Assembly (NCBI GenBank): GCA_016802295.1
Contig: JAESIW010000137.1
Location: forward strand, 2,223,318-2,287,317
Length of the DNA stretch: 64,000 nt
Origin: Brachionus rotundiformis
Lineage: Eukaryota > Rotifera > Eurotatoria > Ploima > Brachionidae
Direction of reading: 5' to 3'
Part shown: positions 1 through 10,543 of the stretch, piece after piece
Numbering within the stretch: the stretch's first letter is position 1
Layout of the letters: every line of letters starts with the position of its first letter
Notes under the pieces: model-generated
Told to the model about the DNA's origin: nothing
What the model saw: only the letters and a program-made list of their open reading frames with translations
Databases searched by the model: none
Position numbers and translations under genes: made by a program

Positions 1-620
1 TCGGTGTGGTGCTGGCTTTAATTTCTGCAATTTTTTACACATTTGTAAAATCAGAGACAAGAACATCGCAGGTAGTTTCAGTTGAGTCAACAAATTCAAC
101 CGAAGTTTTAATTAACCCGGAAGAAACTGAACCAGATTTTTTTGATAGACTGAATCCGCTTAAAAAAAGGCTTATTGGTATTAGTTTGGCAGTAACATCG
201 GGCATACTTTATGGCCAGTGTAATACACCTGTTTTGTACACAACTCAAATACACGAATCCAAAAATTATCTAGATTATATGTTTTCCTATTATACTGGTA
301 TTTTGTTGGGTTCATTGGGGTATTTTGTGCTGTACAGTGCAATCAAAAAAAATAAACCAAACATTTATCCGCAAATAATTTTGCCTGGTCTTGTATCTGG
401 ATGGATGTGGGGTGTTGCCAATGTGTGCTATTTTTTGGCCACAAATGCTCTTAATCAAGCCATATCATTTCCTATTTCTAATTGCGGTCCACCGATTGTA
501 GCCAGCTTGTTGGGCATCATTATTTATAAAGAAATAAAAGGAACGCGCAATTTTTTGATATTAGGCTCCGGATTTACTGTTGCTATAGCTGCATCTGTCT
601 TAATTGGTCTGTCAACTTAA
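1..620 (+). CDS. TMEM144: TMEM144-like membrane transporter, copy 1 (3' part only)
   Basis: This is the C-terminal part of a multi-pass membrane protein of the TMEM144 family (putative carbohydrate transporters of the drug/metabolite transporter type). The reading frame is open from the left edge, so the gene starts outside the window; the stop is TAA at 618-620. The visible part has a hydrophobic helix at the edge, a polar loop with FFDRLNPLKKRL, then several helices carrying family landmarks: SGWMWGVANVCYFLATN, ISFPISNCGPP and the loop IYKEIKGTRNF. The two genes that follow encode the same landmarks, so this is the first of a tandem triplet. It has no intron at the two positions where copy 2 is interrupted just before and within GWMWGVAN, so intron content differs among copies. 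The family assignment is firm; the substrate is unknown. Confidence 0.9.
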   Translation, partial: GVVLALISAIFYTFVKSETRTSQVVSVESTNSTEVLINPEETEPDFFDRLNPLKKRLIGISLAVTSGILYGQCNTPVLYTTQIHESKNYLDYMFSYYTGILLGSLGYFVLYSAIKKNKPNIYPQIILPGLVSGWMWGVANVCYFLATNALNQAISFPISNCGPPIVASLLGIIIYKEIKGTRNFLILGSGFTVAIAASVLIGLST

Positions 621-858
621 TTTATACATTTCGATTTAGTTAATTTTTTCATTTTTTTAATTAGTTAATAAAATTTAAAAAAATTTTTTTTTCTATTTGC
701 TTACTGAGCTTGATTTCTCAGTAGTTCTTTAAAAAAATTTATTAGAATATCCCATGATTTGATTTTTAAATATTTGTTCAAAGTTTTTTATATGATAAAA
801 ATAATCAACTATAAAATATTATAATAAATAGAGTTTTTTTTTAGGTATATTAGCCAAA

Positions 859-2054
859 ATGTTAAATGTAACTACGGTATATTCTACGTCTTTTTCGTCT
901 CTAACTCAAGGAATCTCAAATTTTGTTTGCTTATTTACGGCCAGTGTTTTTTTCGGTGGAAATTATCTTCCAGTCAAACACTACGAAACTGGTGATGGTT
1001 ATTTTTTTCAGTTAATAGTTTGCATTGGAATATGGCTTAGTAGTCTGGCAATAAATTGGTACAAAAATAATCCAAAATTTTATGCATTACCTGTCCTTGG
1101 TGGTTTGATTTGGTCATCAGGTAATGTTAATTCGGTACCAATTATTAAGTGTCTTGGAATCGGCTTTGGGTCGCTATTTTGGAACATAATAGGTCTTTTG
1201 GCCGGATGGGGAAATGCAAGATTTGGATGGTAAAGCTCTTTAACAGTTTCCTTTCTCGAAATGCTTACTTAATTTTAGGTTCGGTGTTAAACCAGAGATT
1301 CCATCGAATATTGCGATAAATTATACTGGTGTAGCTCTTTGTGTAGCAAGTATAATTCTTTTCTTGTTTGTGGATGTGGAAATGGGGTTAGAAGAAGGTA
1401 GCCACGAAAGAGAGTACCTTATCAACCAATCTGAACAAAACATTCAAGATTCTTTACCAAAACAGGATATCTTTGATCGCATGAGCGTAAAAGCAAAACG
1501 GGTTGTTGGAACTGTTTTATCTATTTTTACCGGTGCAATGTTTGGCTTAAGTTTAACACCAATTTTGTATCTGGTAGATAATTATCCTGATGCATCGCCT
1601 GATTACAACATGTACGCCTTTTCTTATTCGACAGGAATACTTTTGGGCTCTTTAATTTATTTTGTAATATACTGCTTAATTAAGAAAAATAGACCAGATG
1701 TTTATCCAGAATCGATTTTACCTGGACTTGCTGTTGGTAAATGAAAATTTTCTTGAATATTGATTTAATTTAAAACAAAAATTTAAGGTCTAATTTGGCA
1801 AGTAATTGAAAAATAAATTAAGTAAATTTGTATTTAGATCTGAATTTTAGGTGGCAAATACTTGCTTTTTTGTGGCAACGAGTAGTTTAAATCAAGAAAT
1901 TACATTTCCCGTTGTAAATTGTGGACCATGCGCAGTAGCTTTTATAATTGGTCTTTTATATAAGGAAATAAAAGGTAGAAAAAATTTTATCCTTATCTTT
2001 ATCGGAATTATGCTTACCGTTGCTGGATCTATTTTATGTAGCATGTCTAAATGA
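859..2054 (+). CDS. TMEM144: TMEM144-like membrane transporter, copy 2 (complete)
   Basis: Four exons, 859-1229, 1279-1736, 1788-1801 and 1851-2054, join in frame to a 348-residue protein, close to the family's usual ~345. The start is an ATG after an A-rich context. Landmarks in order are FFGGNYLPVKHYETGDG near residue 35, GGLIWSSGNVNSVPIIK near residue 80, ARFGWFGVKPEIPS across intron 1, a polar loop around residues 160-190, and a second helix set ending in LYKEIKGRKNF. About ten hydrophobic helices can be recognised. Exon 3 is only 14 nt. It encodes the LIWQ that corresponds to WMWG in the sister copies and is needed to keep the frame, because intron 2 contains stops and skipping would frameshift. 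A pyrimidine-rich AG lies about 16 nt upstream of the start, so a 5' leader may be spliced. Function beyond membrane transport is inferred from the family. Confidence 0.93.
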
Positions 2055-2849
2055 AAATGATAGCGTTAAATTAATTTTATTCTTATTATTTAAAATTTTT
2101 AGCCTTATAAAATAAAATTTTGAGATTTAAACTTTGATTAAATAATTTAACAGTCATTTTGAATAATGTAAAGTTTGAAAATATTTAATTTATTATTTTA
2201 GTTTCAAAAAAATTCATTTCAATATTTCTAATCTCTTAGTGGAAATTTATTTTGAAGTTTAATAAAAATACCGTTTAATACCGTTTTTTAAAATTTTATT
2301 TATTTGAATAAAAAATTAATTTAACAATATAAATTGATATCAATAGAATACTCGTTGTTTTGTTTTCTTTAATTTGCCATGATAGGAGAATATAATTAAA
2401 AGGAATCTAATCATGACACAATTAAGTATGGAAGATCATAAATTTTGTTGTTTATGAAAGATTAATGAATAAAACTGTGGCTCAAAAATATCAAGTAAGT
2501 CTTTGGTTTATTTTTATTAAAGTCAGCTTGTTTCAAGTTCTTGATTTAATTCAAATTATAATAAATTAATTTAAATTTAGGGTTAGTCTCATCTTATATT
2601 TAAAAATAAATTTCAGGTTTTATTACGAATTTAATAATTATATCCAAAATAGAAATAATTTTAGCTCATTTGGTAACTTAATGGATGAACTATTTAAATA
2701 AAAATAAACAAGTTATTAAGCCCAAATTTTATCAATCCCGTGATTTAGTAAAAAATCTTTAAATTATTTGTTAAGCATAAAGAAAAATTAAAATACCTAA
2801 CCCAAAAAAATTATCTTTAATTTATTTTCAAATTTTTTAAGTTATTTAG
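2055..2849. other. intergenic, TMEM144 copies 2-3
   Basis: About 0.8 kb of A+T-rich sequence with frequent stops on both strands. A short direct repeat of ATACCGTTT occurs near 2266-2288. I see no gene, RNA or mobile element here. Confidence 0.5.
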
Positions 2850-4048
2850 ATGGATACAAATTTAACAACAACTTTTATCACTACTTTAAGTACGAAAGCA
2901 CCTGAATCAGTACCAAGTTATGTTGGTTTTTTATGCTTAACTGTTTCAGTGTTATTTTTTGGATCTAATTACCTTCCGGTAAAACAATTTCAAACCGGAG
3001 ATGGTATGTTTTTCCAACTAATCCTTACTCTAGCTATTTGGACTGTGGGTTTTGTGGTACATGCAATTAGAGGCTTTCCTAAATTTTACGCTTTACCCAT
3101 GCTTGGTGGATTCCTTTGGGTATGATAGTAGAAAAATTACAAAACAAATTGTTGAGTTTTTTTATTTTTAGTCAACAGGAAACTTAAACACAGTGCCTAT
3201 AATTAAAATGATCGGAATTGGCATGGGCACTCTTTTTTGGAACACAATTCTTCTTATTGTAGGATGGGCTGTCGCCAGGTTCGGATTGTTGGGCGTGAAA
3301 CCCGAGGTTCCATCTAATGAAATTTTAAACTATATTGGAGTTGTTTTTGCATTAATTAGTGGAATTTTTTATCTCTTTGTAGAAACAGAGTCTTCTGTAC
3401 CTGAAGAACGCCAGCATTTAATTAATGCTCCTATTGCCGAAATAACTACTGAAACAGAGATTGCTACTGTACTTACAAATATCGATCAAGATAATCAATC
3501 GGAGACTTTTTTTGACAGATTGAATACAAGTTCAAAAAGACTTCTTGGAATTTCAATGGCAATATTTTCAGGCTTTCTTTATGGTTTTACGTTTACACCT
3601 GCTCTTTATGTCCAAGATAATTACCATGATGCTAGTCAAAATGCTCTAGACTATGTTTTTTCATTATATACTGGAATTTTTATGTCTTCGATTTTATATT
3701 TTACTCTATATTGTATTTTGAAAAAAAATAGACCTCAAGTTTTCCCCAGAGTCATATTACCAGCTTTGATTTCAGGTGATGACAAAAAAAAAATTTAAAT
3801 ACTTTTTTAAACAATTTTTTTTGTTAGGTTGGATGTGGGGCATAGCCAACAGTAGCTTTTTTCTTGCCAGTAATTCACTGACCCAAGCTATCACATTTCC
3901 AATTGTCTCAAGTGGCCCTTCAGCTATATCTGCTCTATGGGGCATTTTTTTGTTTAAAGAAATCAAAGGGAGACAAAATTTTATGATACTAGCATGTGGG
4001 TTCACGTTTGCTGTTATTGGATCAGTTCTCTGTGGAATATCGAAATGA
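2850..4048 (+). CDS. TMEM144: TMEM144-like membrane transporter, copy 3 (complete)
   Basis: Three exons, 2850-3119, 3172-3775 and 3828-4048, give a 364-residue multi-pass protein of the TMEM144 family. Landmarks are FFGSNYLPVKQFQTGDGMFF near residue 35, GGFLWSTGNLNTVPIIK across intron 1, ARFGLLGVKPEVPSNEI, a long polar loop rich in Glu and Thr between the two halves, SGWMWGIANSSFFLASN across intron 2, and FKEIKGRQNFM near the end. Introns are 52 nt each. Intron 2 falls at the same codon and phase as intron 2 of copy 2 (Ser-Gly before WMWG), while copy 2's other introns are differently placed, so the copies have gained or lost introns since duplication. The start codon follows an AG-ending pyrimidine-rich stretch, which may be a 5' splice-acceptor for a leader. 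The probable role is sugar or metabolite transport across an internal membrane, by family. Confidence 0.93.
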
Positions 4049-6638
4049 ATTATTTTGTAAATTAATTGAATAATCGATATTTAATTTAAATCTTTAAATT
4101 TTAATTTGATAATTTCAACAAAATTATAAATTAATTATTAAAAAATAAAAAATAAGTAAATTTTTTTCTTTAAAATAGAAAGCGCTTTTTAAAACCGAAA
4201 AAAAATTTTTAAGATAATTTCAGAATAAAAGTTTTTACAAAATAAGACTTTTTTTCAACAAATTATTTACAAATAAAATAATAACTAGTGACAGCTGCGA
4301 GTCTTTAAAAATATTTGAATTCAATTTCATCCGGAAGTCTTTTAGGAAAACTTATAACTTATCTAACTCAAAATTGTTTAGTTGACAGAAATCAAAATTA
4401 ATTATTTTTTGAACAAAGTAAAAGAAAATTAAATTAAAAAAAATTTAGCAAGTTTTTTATTTTAATATATATATGAGTACAACGCGGGATTTAAGCTAAA
4501 TATTATTATTATTAAGTTTCAATTTTTTAGTTTTGCCTTTAGATAAAAGGTAAAAATTTTCTTAATTTTTATTCGTATATAATTATTTTTATTGAAATTC
4601 ATGTATATTTTTTAAATAATTATTAAAAAAAATTTACTCAAAGGCATTATTTTTTGGAAGAAATATTCAATTATTTATAGTTAATTTGACAAACGTTTTA
4701 AGACACATGGGTGCATAAATTATTTGCCTGTTTAAAAATTCTTAAAATTTAATTATTTAAATTCTTATATTAGACTAAGATTTGGATAAATTTTATGCGA
4801 GATCCTATGAACCAGAATTATGATGGTATTTATATAACAAGTTGAAAATTCAAATACTTTGTTAAGCTACTAGTTATTTTTTCGAATCCAAATTTATCTT
4901 AATTACAAATGAATTTCCTAATAAATTTGTTTTTATCAAGATTAAATTCTAAAATAATCAAATAGGATAAGTCATTTGAAAACCTTTAGCAATTAAATGT
5001 ATACTTATACAGTTGAATAAATTTTATATAAGAAATTATTTATACTAGAATTCGCTGAACGTTTTTAGCACAATGTAAAAAAACAAGAAACATATAGCTG
5101 AAAACGCGTATTTTTTAGATTTAACAAAAAATGTATGATCATCAAAGGTGACTTTTTAAATTGTTTATTTTTATCTGATTCATCAAAAGTTACTTTTTTG
5201 CAATAAAAATTTAATTGAATTTCTTATTTCGTTTTTTCATTATATTTTTACAGTACACTTTAAACAAATTATGTTTTCTGTGCAAATTTTTCAAAATTCC
5301 AGATACAATTATTGGTGTTGTCTTTTGGCAACATTGACAGCGCTCAACTATAGTTTATGTTGAAAATAATTTTTGTTGAATTAATTTTTTTCAAGATAAT
5401 ATTTTACTCATATGACGTAACAGAAGTTTTCAATCGAAAGCAAGCTTAGCATGGGCCTCTAATATAATTACCAGATATTGACATAAAAATAGAAAGTTTG
5501 CTAATAAAGTTCTCTCAGGCGTGTTTTAATTTTGAATATTAAATTAGCTTTCTTTGCTAAAACAAAAATCCCAGGTTATTTATAATAAATTTATTTACCT
5601 TTGATAAATCGGCCCATTAAAATAAGGCTTTGGAATGACATCATTAACGCGATAATAATAAATTCAAATAAAACAAATTTCTTAAAGATTAAAATAAAAT
5701 TGGATTATAAAAAAAAACTCATTTGTTTAAAATAATTTTTTGTTTATTTTGTCGTCTAACAAACGTCTTTCACTAATAAAAGGAAATAATCAAAATTTAT
5801 AAATTATTATTTTTTTGACAATAATAGAATTTTTATGCGCTTTTTTTAATTAAAGTTATATAAGTTAATTTATAAAAATTAAAATATTTAGATTGAATTA
5901 AATTTTATTTAAATTATTTAATACAAAATATCATTAAATTGAGAGAACAAAACATTTAATTTATTTCTATCTTTTTCATAAAATTATCAATCATAATTGA
6001 AGCGTAAAAAAAGAATGTTTAAGTCACAACGTTTCCAGCAAAAAACTTTGGCACACAAATTCCAAAAGAAAGTTTTTGCTCAATAAACATTTATCATCAG
6101 AATAGAGAATAACTTGATTGAGTAATACTAATTTTAAACTAAAATAAACTAACAAGTTAATTACTGCTAAAATTTCAACCCACTGTAAAAGATGAAGTTT
6201 ATGCTTTTTAAAAATTAACATCAATTTTTGTTTATTAAAAGTGTATTTTGGATCAATAATTTTATTAAGGATAAGAATTTTGAGCATTAGTTAATATTTT
6301 TTCAAATTTGTTTAAAAATGTAACATCTAAGATAATATCTTGAAAAAATTAGCTTGCTAATAAGCTACATCAATCAATTAGAGATCGGTTTTTGCCAGTC
6401 AGTATTTACATAATGGTATGAAAATTTGACAAGTTTTTATCATGACTAAAAATGTTTTCTAGAACCGGCTATGTAACTTAAAAAGTGATAAAATTATGTT
6501 ACGCTCATGCTTTTATAATAATTTATAAATAAAATCGAGTTTTCTCAATTTTACAAGAATAAATTCAGAAATTAGATTTAAAATTTTTAATTTAAATTAT
6601 TTGTTAGATCTATTATGAACTGAAATTTAAATAAAATT
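4049..6638. other. AT-rich intergenic stretch, no gene seen
   Basis: About 2.6 kb of strongly A+T-rich sequence with stops in all frames. The longest open stretch, about 87 codons on the minus strand near 6024-6287, has no recognisable motif and its composition looks like chance. No tRNA-like, rRNA or mobile-element signature is visible. Confidence 0.5.
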
Positions 6639-7223
6639 ATGGGCTCCAAAAATACTAAAAACAAGCGAAACTCGATATCTGCACTGGATGATAACTCATT
6701 TCAGACTAGAGTAAACACAGAATTGAATTCCAAGATTGGTAAAATAATTGACGATTTGGTGAAAATAGAGGAGAAAAAACCAATTGAGTTGAGTTGTGAA
6801 GAAAAAGAAAACTTATCATTTCAGGCAATAGAAAACAGTGACGATGGCCTACACTTAGTTAATGGAATATCAAGCATAAAATCAAGCGAGACACAGGAAA
6901 ATGCTATTCACCCAATTTTAGTAAATGTAAACAGTGATAACTTGATTAGAAATTGTCATAGTTTTCGAGTCAAACGAGTGCAAAAAAGGTCCGAGTCGGA
7001 AGAAAATAATTTTGATGGTGAGAGTGAAATTAATTTCAAAAAAAGTAAGAGAAAAGGTGTACGATTTTCTGAAGATGTTATAGTTATAAATGATCATGAT
7101 CGAGAATTTTTAAAATCGAAGCAAAAATTGCTGCCGATTAAAACCGATTATATCCGAATTATTTCCCTAACTGATTGTCAAGTTGATCATCTAAATTCAA
7201 AAGAAATTCCGAATAAAACTTAA
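6639..7223 (+). CDS. unknown protein with a PP1-docking-like RVRF/VRF motif
   Basis: A single uninterrupted frame of 194 codons starts at an ATG in an A-rich context and ends at TAA. I do not recognise a family. The protein is hydrophilic, with no membrane segment or signal peptide. It is acidic and Ser-rich in the middle and basic near residues 115-150. The most informative element is KRKGVRFSEDVIVIND around residues 137-152. VRFSEDV preceded by basic residues fits the RVxF docking pattern of protein phosphatase 1 regulators, so PP1 binding is a reasonable inference but not shown. The N-terminus MGSKNT also fits the loose pattern for N-myristoylation (Gly2, Thr6). No introns are needed, and neighbours within 1.7 kb give no functional hint. 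It may be a lineage-specific regulatory protein. Confidence 0.6.
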   Translation: MGSKNTKNKRNSISALDDNSFQTRVNTELNSKIGKIIDDLVKIEEKKPIELSCEEKENLSFQAIENSDDGLHLVNGISSIKSSETQENAIHPILVNVNSDNLIRNCHSFRVKRVQKRSESEENNFDGESEINFKKSKRKGVRFSEDVIVINDHDREFLKSKQKLLPIKTDYIRIISLTDCQVDHLNSKEIPNKT

Positions 7224-8917
7224 AAATTTAAATGTATATAGTATTATTGAAGGATTAATACAAGTTTGTCCAATTTGGCCTTATTTAAAAGCTCTGGATC
7301 ACTAAAACGAGGAGAGATTTTTTTCAAATTTATTTGTTAAATTTTTCAAATAAATATATTTAAAATTTGATTTTATTTTAATTTTCATGATCGTTTAGAT
7401 GATAATTTGCTATTTAGATGATAACTAGAAACTATTTCAGGTATTTCGAATAAAATAATTTTTTCATTGCTATGTTTATTCTAATTTTGGTTTTGAAATT
7501 TAGAATCATAGTATTTTAATTCAAGTATTTTATTTTATTGTATTCTTGTTTTTTTTATTGAATAAATGAAAAGCACTGATCCAGAATTTAAAATTATAAA
7601 GAATTTTTTTTTAGATGAATCCAAGAAAATTATTCATTTCATCACCACCAAATTGGAAAAAAAATTTCATTTGTTACAAATAATCAATATCAAAAAAATG
7701 TTTTACAGTCCTTAGAAAAAAAAAATCAAAATTAATAAGTTAATTATAACATGCATTAATTTAATAATCTTTTGTATCTTGATATGCTTAATTTCCAATA
7801 TTTATATATGATTTTTCGACTATTAATAAATAAATGTGATGACCATATCGATGGTACTAAATTTATATCTAAATATTGAAAAATGTATTTAAATTCTTAG
7901 GCTTCCGTTGTGAAGCGTGCAGAAAAATACCATTTCATATGTTTGGACGTAGTGGGCGATGAAACTCAAAATATCTGTAATAACTCTGGGCTAAAACCCG
8001 AAAATTCTACACTCACCCCGTATAAAAGTGTGAAAATAAAAAATTAAATATGTTGCTTAAAGATATATAAAGTTTTGTTTCTTAAAATATTTATTAAAAA
8101 TATAATGATTAGAGCTAGGACTTAAGATTTTAATATGATTTAAGCATGTGGTAGATGGTCACTTATGCGTGCACTAAAACCTTAGAATTCAAACTTTATC
8201 CCACGCATTATTTTGCAAGAGTTTACGGTAATTGCAGGTATGCTCCAAAAAAAACTTACTTAAACAATTCTTGAGAAAGATCTAGATATTTAAATTCAAA
8301 ATGATTTGAAGTGGGCTATCCAAATAAAATATTGCAGCATTCATTGAAATCATATTTGAGTTATTATAAATAAAGACTTTAAACATTGAATCATTAAGAA
8401 TGCTTTGCACAACGCTTTTTAGACCCCATCTAATTTTGGTCAAGACATTGTGAAATCGAGAAAGTTCAATCTTTTAACATGGAAATTATGACTGCACGAA
8501 AAGACTTTTTAAATATCAAACTCTACTATCTTAAAACACTAATTAATTTAAAAATAAAACAAATCTTTTGATAGTATTTATTTTGATAATTTCTATATAA
8601 CCTAATAAAATAATCATTTCTTCAAGACAAGCTTAAAATTTGAACAAAAAACCTCTTGGGTCTTCTAGCGATATTTGAAATAGCTTACCTATGTATATCA
8701 TTAATTCCAAATAAAAAAAATTGATTTAACCTTCAAAATGGCTTTTGAAATGAATTTATTGTTAACGCTTCAAACAAGATAGGATAGGATAGCCAGATAG
8801 GATTTCATTATTTACTAATACAACTGATACTACCTTTATAGTAAAAAAGTAAAAAATTGAGTACATATTATTTAAAATTAAATTATCTTAATTTCAAATG
8901 ATTTTAATTTAATTTTA
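7224..8917. other. intergenic with one less AT-rich island
   Basis: About 1.7 kb without a supported gene. Most is A+T-rich, but about 7900-8030 is visibly richer in G and C and contains a small stem (GCTTC near 7911, GAAGC near 7922). A GATAG-type short tandem repeat lies near 8778-8800. The island could be a decayed mobile element or an RNA; I cannot assign it. Confidence 0.4.
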
Positions 8918-10374
8918 TTAGAGATTTATTTTACAAATTGCAAAAGTTTGATCTGGTCCACAATCTAAACCCTTAACTCGTCCTGGTAAACTAACTCTCA
9001 GAGGCATATGAACTGCATCCATTTTTTCACCTATTCCCATATTTCCGTATTTATTTCTACCCCACATAAATAAATTTCCGTCATTTAAAACGACGGCACA
9101 TGAATACAATCCACTATAAACTGAAACAGCTCTCTTTGACAATGTACTTTCTATTTCTTTGTATGATCCAAAAATGGTATTTGGAATTTGAGTCGGAACA
9201 GAGCTCTCTTCACATTTAGGCCCTTTTCCAAGTAGACCATATCCCCAAACCCAGACATTATAATCGGCATCGAGTAAAATACACTTTGTTCCAGATGCGG
9301 CTACATCCAAAATAGGTCTTTTGACATAGCTGGGTATTTTTAAGTGACGAGACACGCCAACTTGAGGCAAATCAGTTTCGGACATCGCTAGCTGCTTGTA
9401 TTCATTGTTTCCCCAACCAAAAATTTCTCCTTCTTTACTCAATGCCAACACAAAATCTCCTTTTGTGGAAATTTTTTTAATCTCAACTCCTTTTAAATCA
9501 CCCTTAACCTCTGAAGCGATTGGATTTAAAGTATATATTTCTTGGCCAAGTTGACCATCTGCCGACCAGCCACAAGTTAAAACTTTTCCATTTTGAGTGA
9601 GAAAAACAGTATGGTCTTGACCTGCTTTTACCGAAATCACTGAATCTGAGGTGTCTAGCTGCAGATATTTACTTACATTTTGAATAACTGCCTGGTTTCC
9701 AAAATATTCTTCATCTTGAATAATAGGTCTGGCACATTGACCATAAGAATTATTTCCAAAAGTGAATATCCCATAATTTGTGAGAATAGTCGAATGAGAT
9801 CTTCCACAAGTCAGATTGAGGATGCGAAATTTTTCATTTTTCCGATCTGTTGGAAGTTGTATATGGACAGGCTGAATAAGGTATTTGTAAAAGTCACCAT
9901 TTCTAGCCTGGTGAACTCCTATTTGAGATTGAGTATTCATTCCTGTTCCAAATAAATTATGGCCTTTAAAGTGAAGGCTGTTCGAAATAGAAAATAAACT
10001 AAAACCATTTCCACATGCTACATGAGTTATGTCAGCTTTGTTTTTATCAATCCAACGAAGTCGCCAAGGTTTTCTCTGAGTATAAACTCGAGCTTGATTG
10101 CGAGTTGGTTCAAGAAATTCCGGTTCGCCTTAATCAAGACTTAGAAATTAGTCGTATATTTTATTTTTGTCTTATTACCTAAAGCACCAATTCCTGCATA
10201 ACCCCACACGTACAAACGATCACAAAACTTTTGTTTTTCAGAATCTGCGAATTTTTGAGTTGGTACTTTCTTTGCTTTTATTGGAGTTTCATTCAGACTT
10301 TTGGTTAAGGCAATATTTGCTGTTTGATCCTTCAATACTGAAGATAATTTAAAAATATTAAGTTTTATATTCAT
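8918..10374 (-). CDS. RCC1L: RCC1-like mitochondrial protein (RCC1L/WBSCR16)
   Basis: Two exons on the minus strand, 10374-10179 and 10128-8918, encode 468 residues, matching the ~464 of vertebrate RCC1L. In that family the protein is mitochondrial: it acts in mitoribosome/rRNA assembly and as an exchange factor for OPA1. The first ~45 residues are basic and Ser/Thr-rich, as expected of a mitochondrial presequence. Seven RCC1 blades are visible, for example VWGYAGIGALG, LFGTGMNTQSQIG, TFGNNSYGQCA, TCGWSADGQLG, GWGNNEYKQLA, VWGYGLLGKG and MWGRNKYGNMGIG. The phrase EPEFLEPTR right after the first blade is characteristic of RCC1L rather than RCC1. The 50-nt intron splits the Gly of ALGE. The gene is divergent from EMC1, with only 169 bp between the two start codons, so they probably share a promoter. 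Confidence in the family is high. Confidence 0.93.
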
Positions 10375-10543
10375 TTTTGAAATATTACTTAAATTAATTT
10401 AAAAATGCGATTGAAAATCAAATACTTTATTTAAGTTAAATTTGAATTTGTTCATCGAGTCATCTTTCCATACACTGAAATATCTAATTTAAAAAAAATC
10501 CAAATTTGTTTCTGTTAAAATCATTCATACTCGTATATTAATT
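10375..10543. promoter_or_regulatory. shared divergent promoter region, RCC1L / EMC1
   Basis: The start codons of RCC1L (minus) and EMC1 (plus) are separated by only 169 bp of A+T-rich DNA. The arrangement implies a bidirectional promoter. I cannot pick out a specific TATA or initiator element with confidence. Confidence 0.6.

Noticed and set aside
6024..6287. 87-codon minus-strand frame
   Set aside because: Lys/Leu/Ile-rich AT-driven composition, no motif, no splice support; likely chance.
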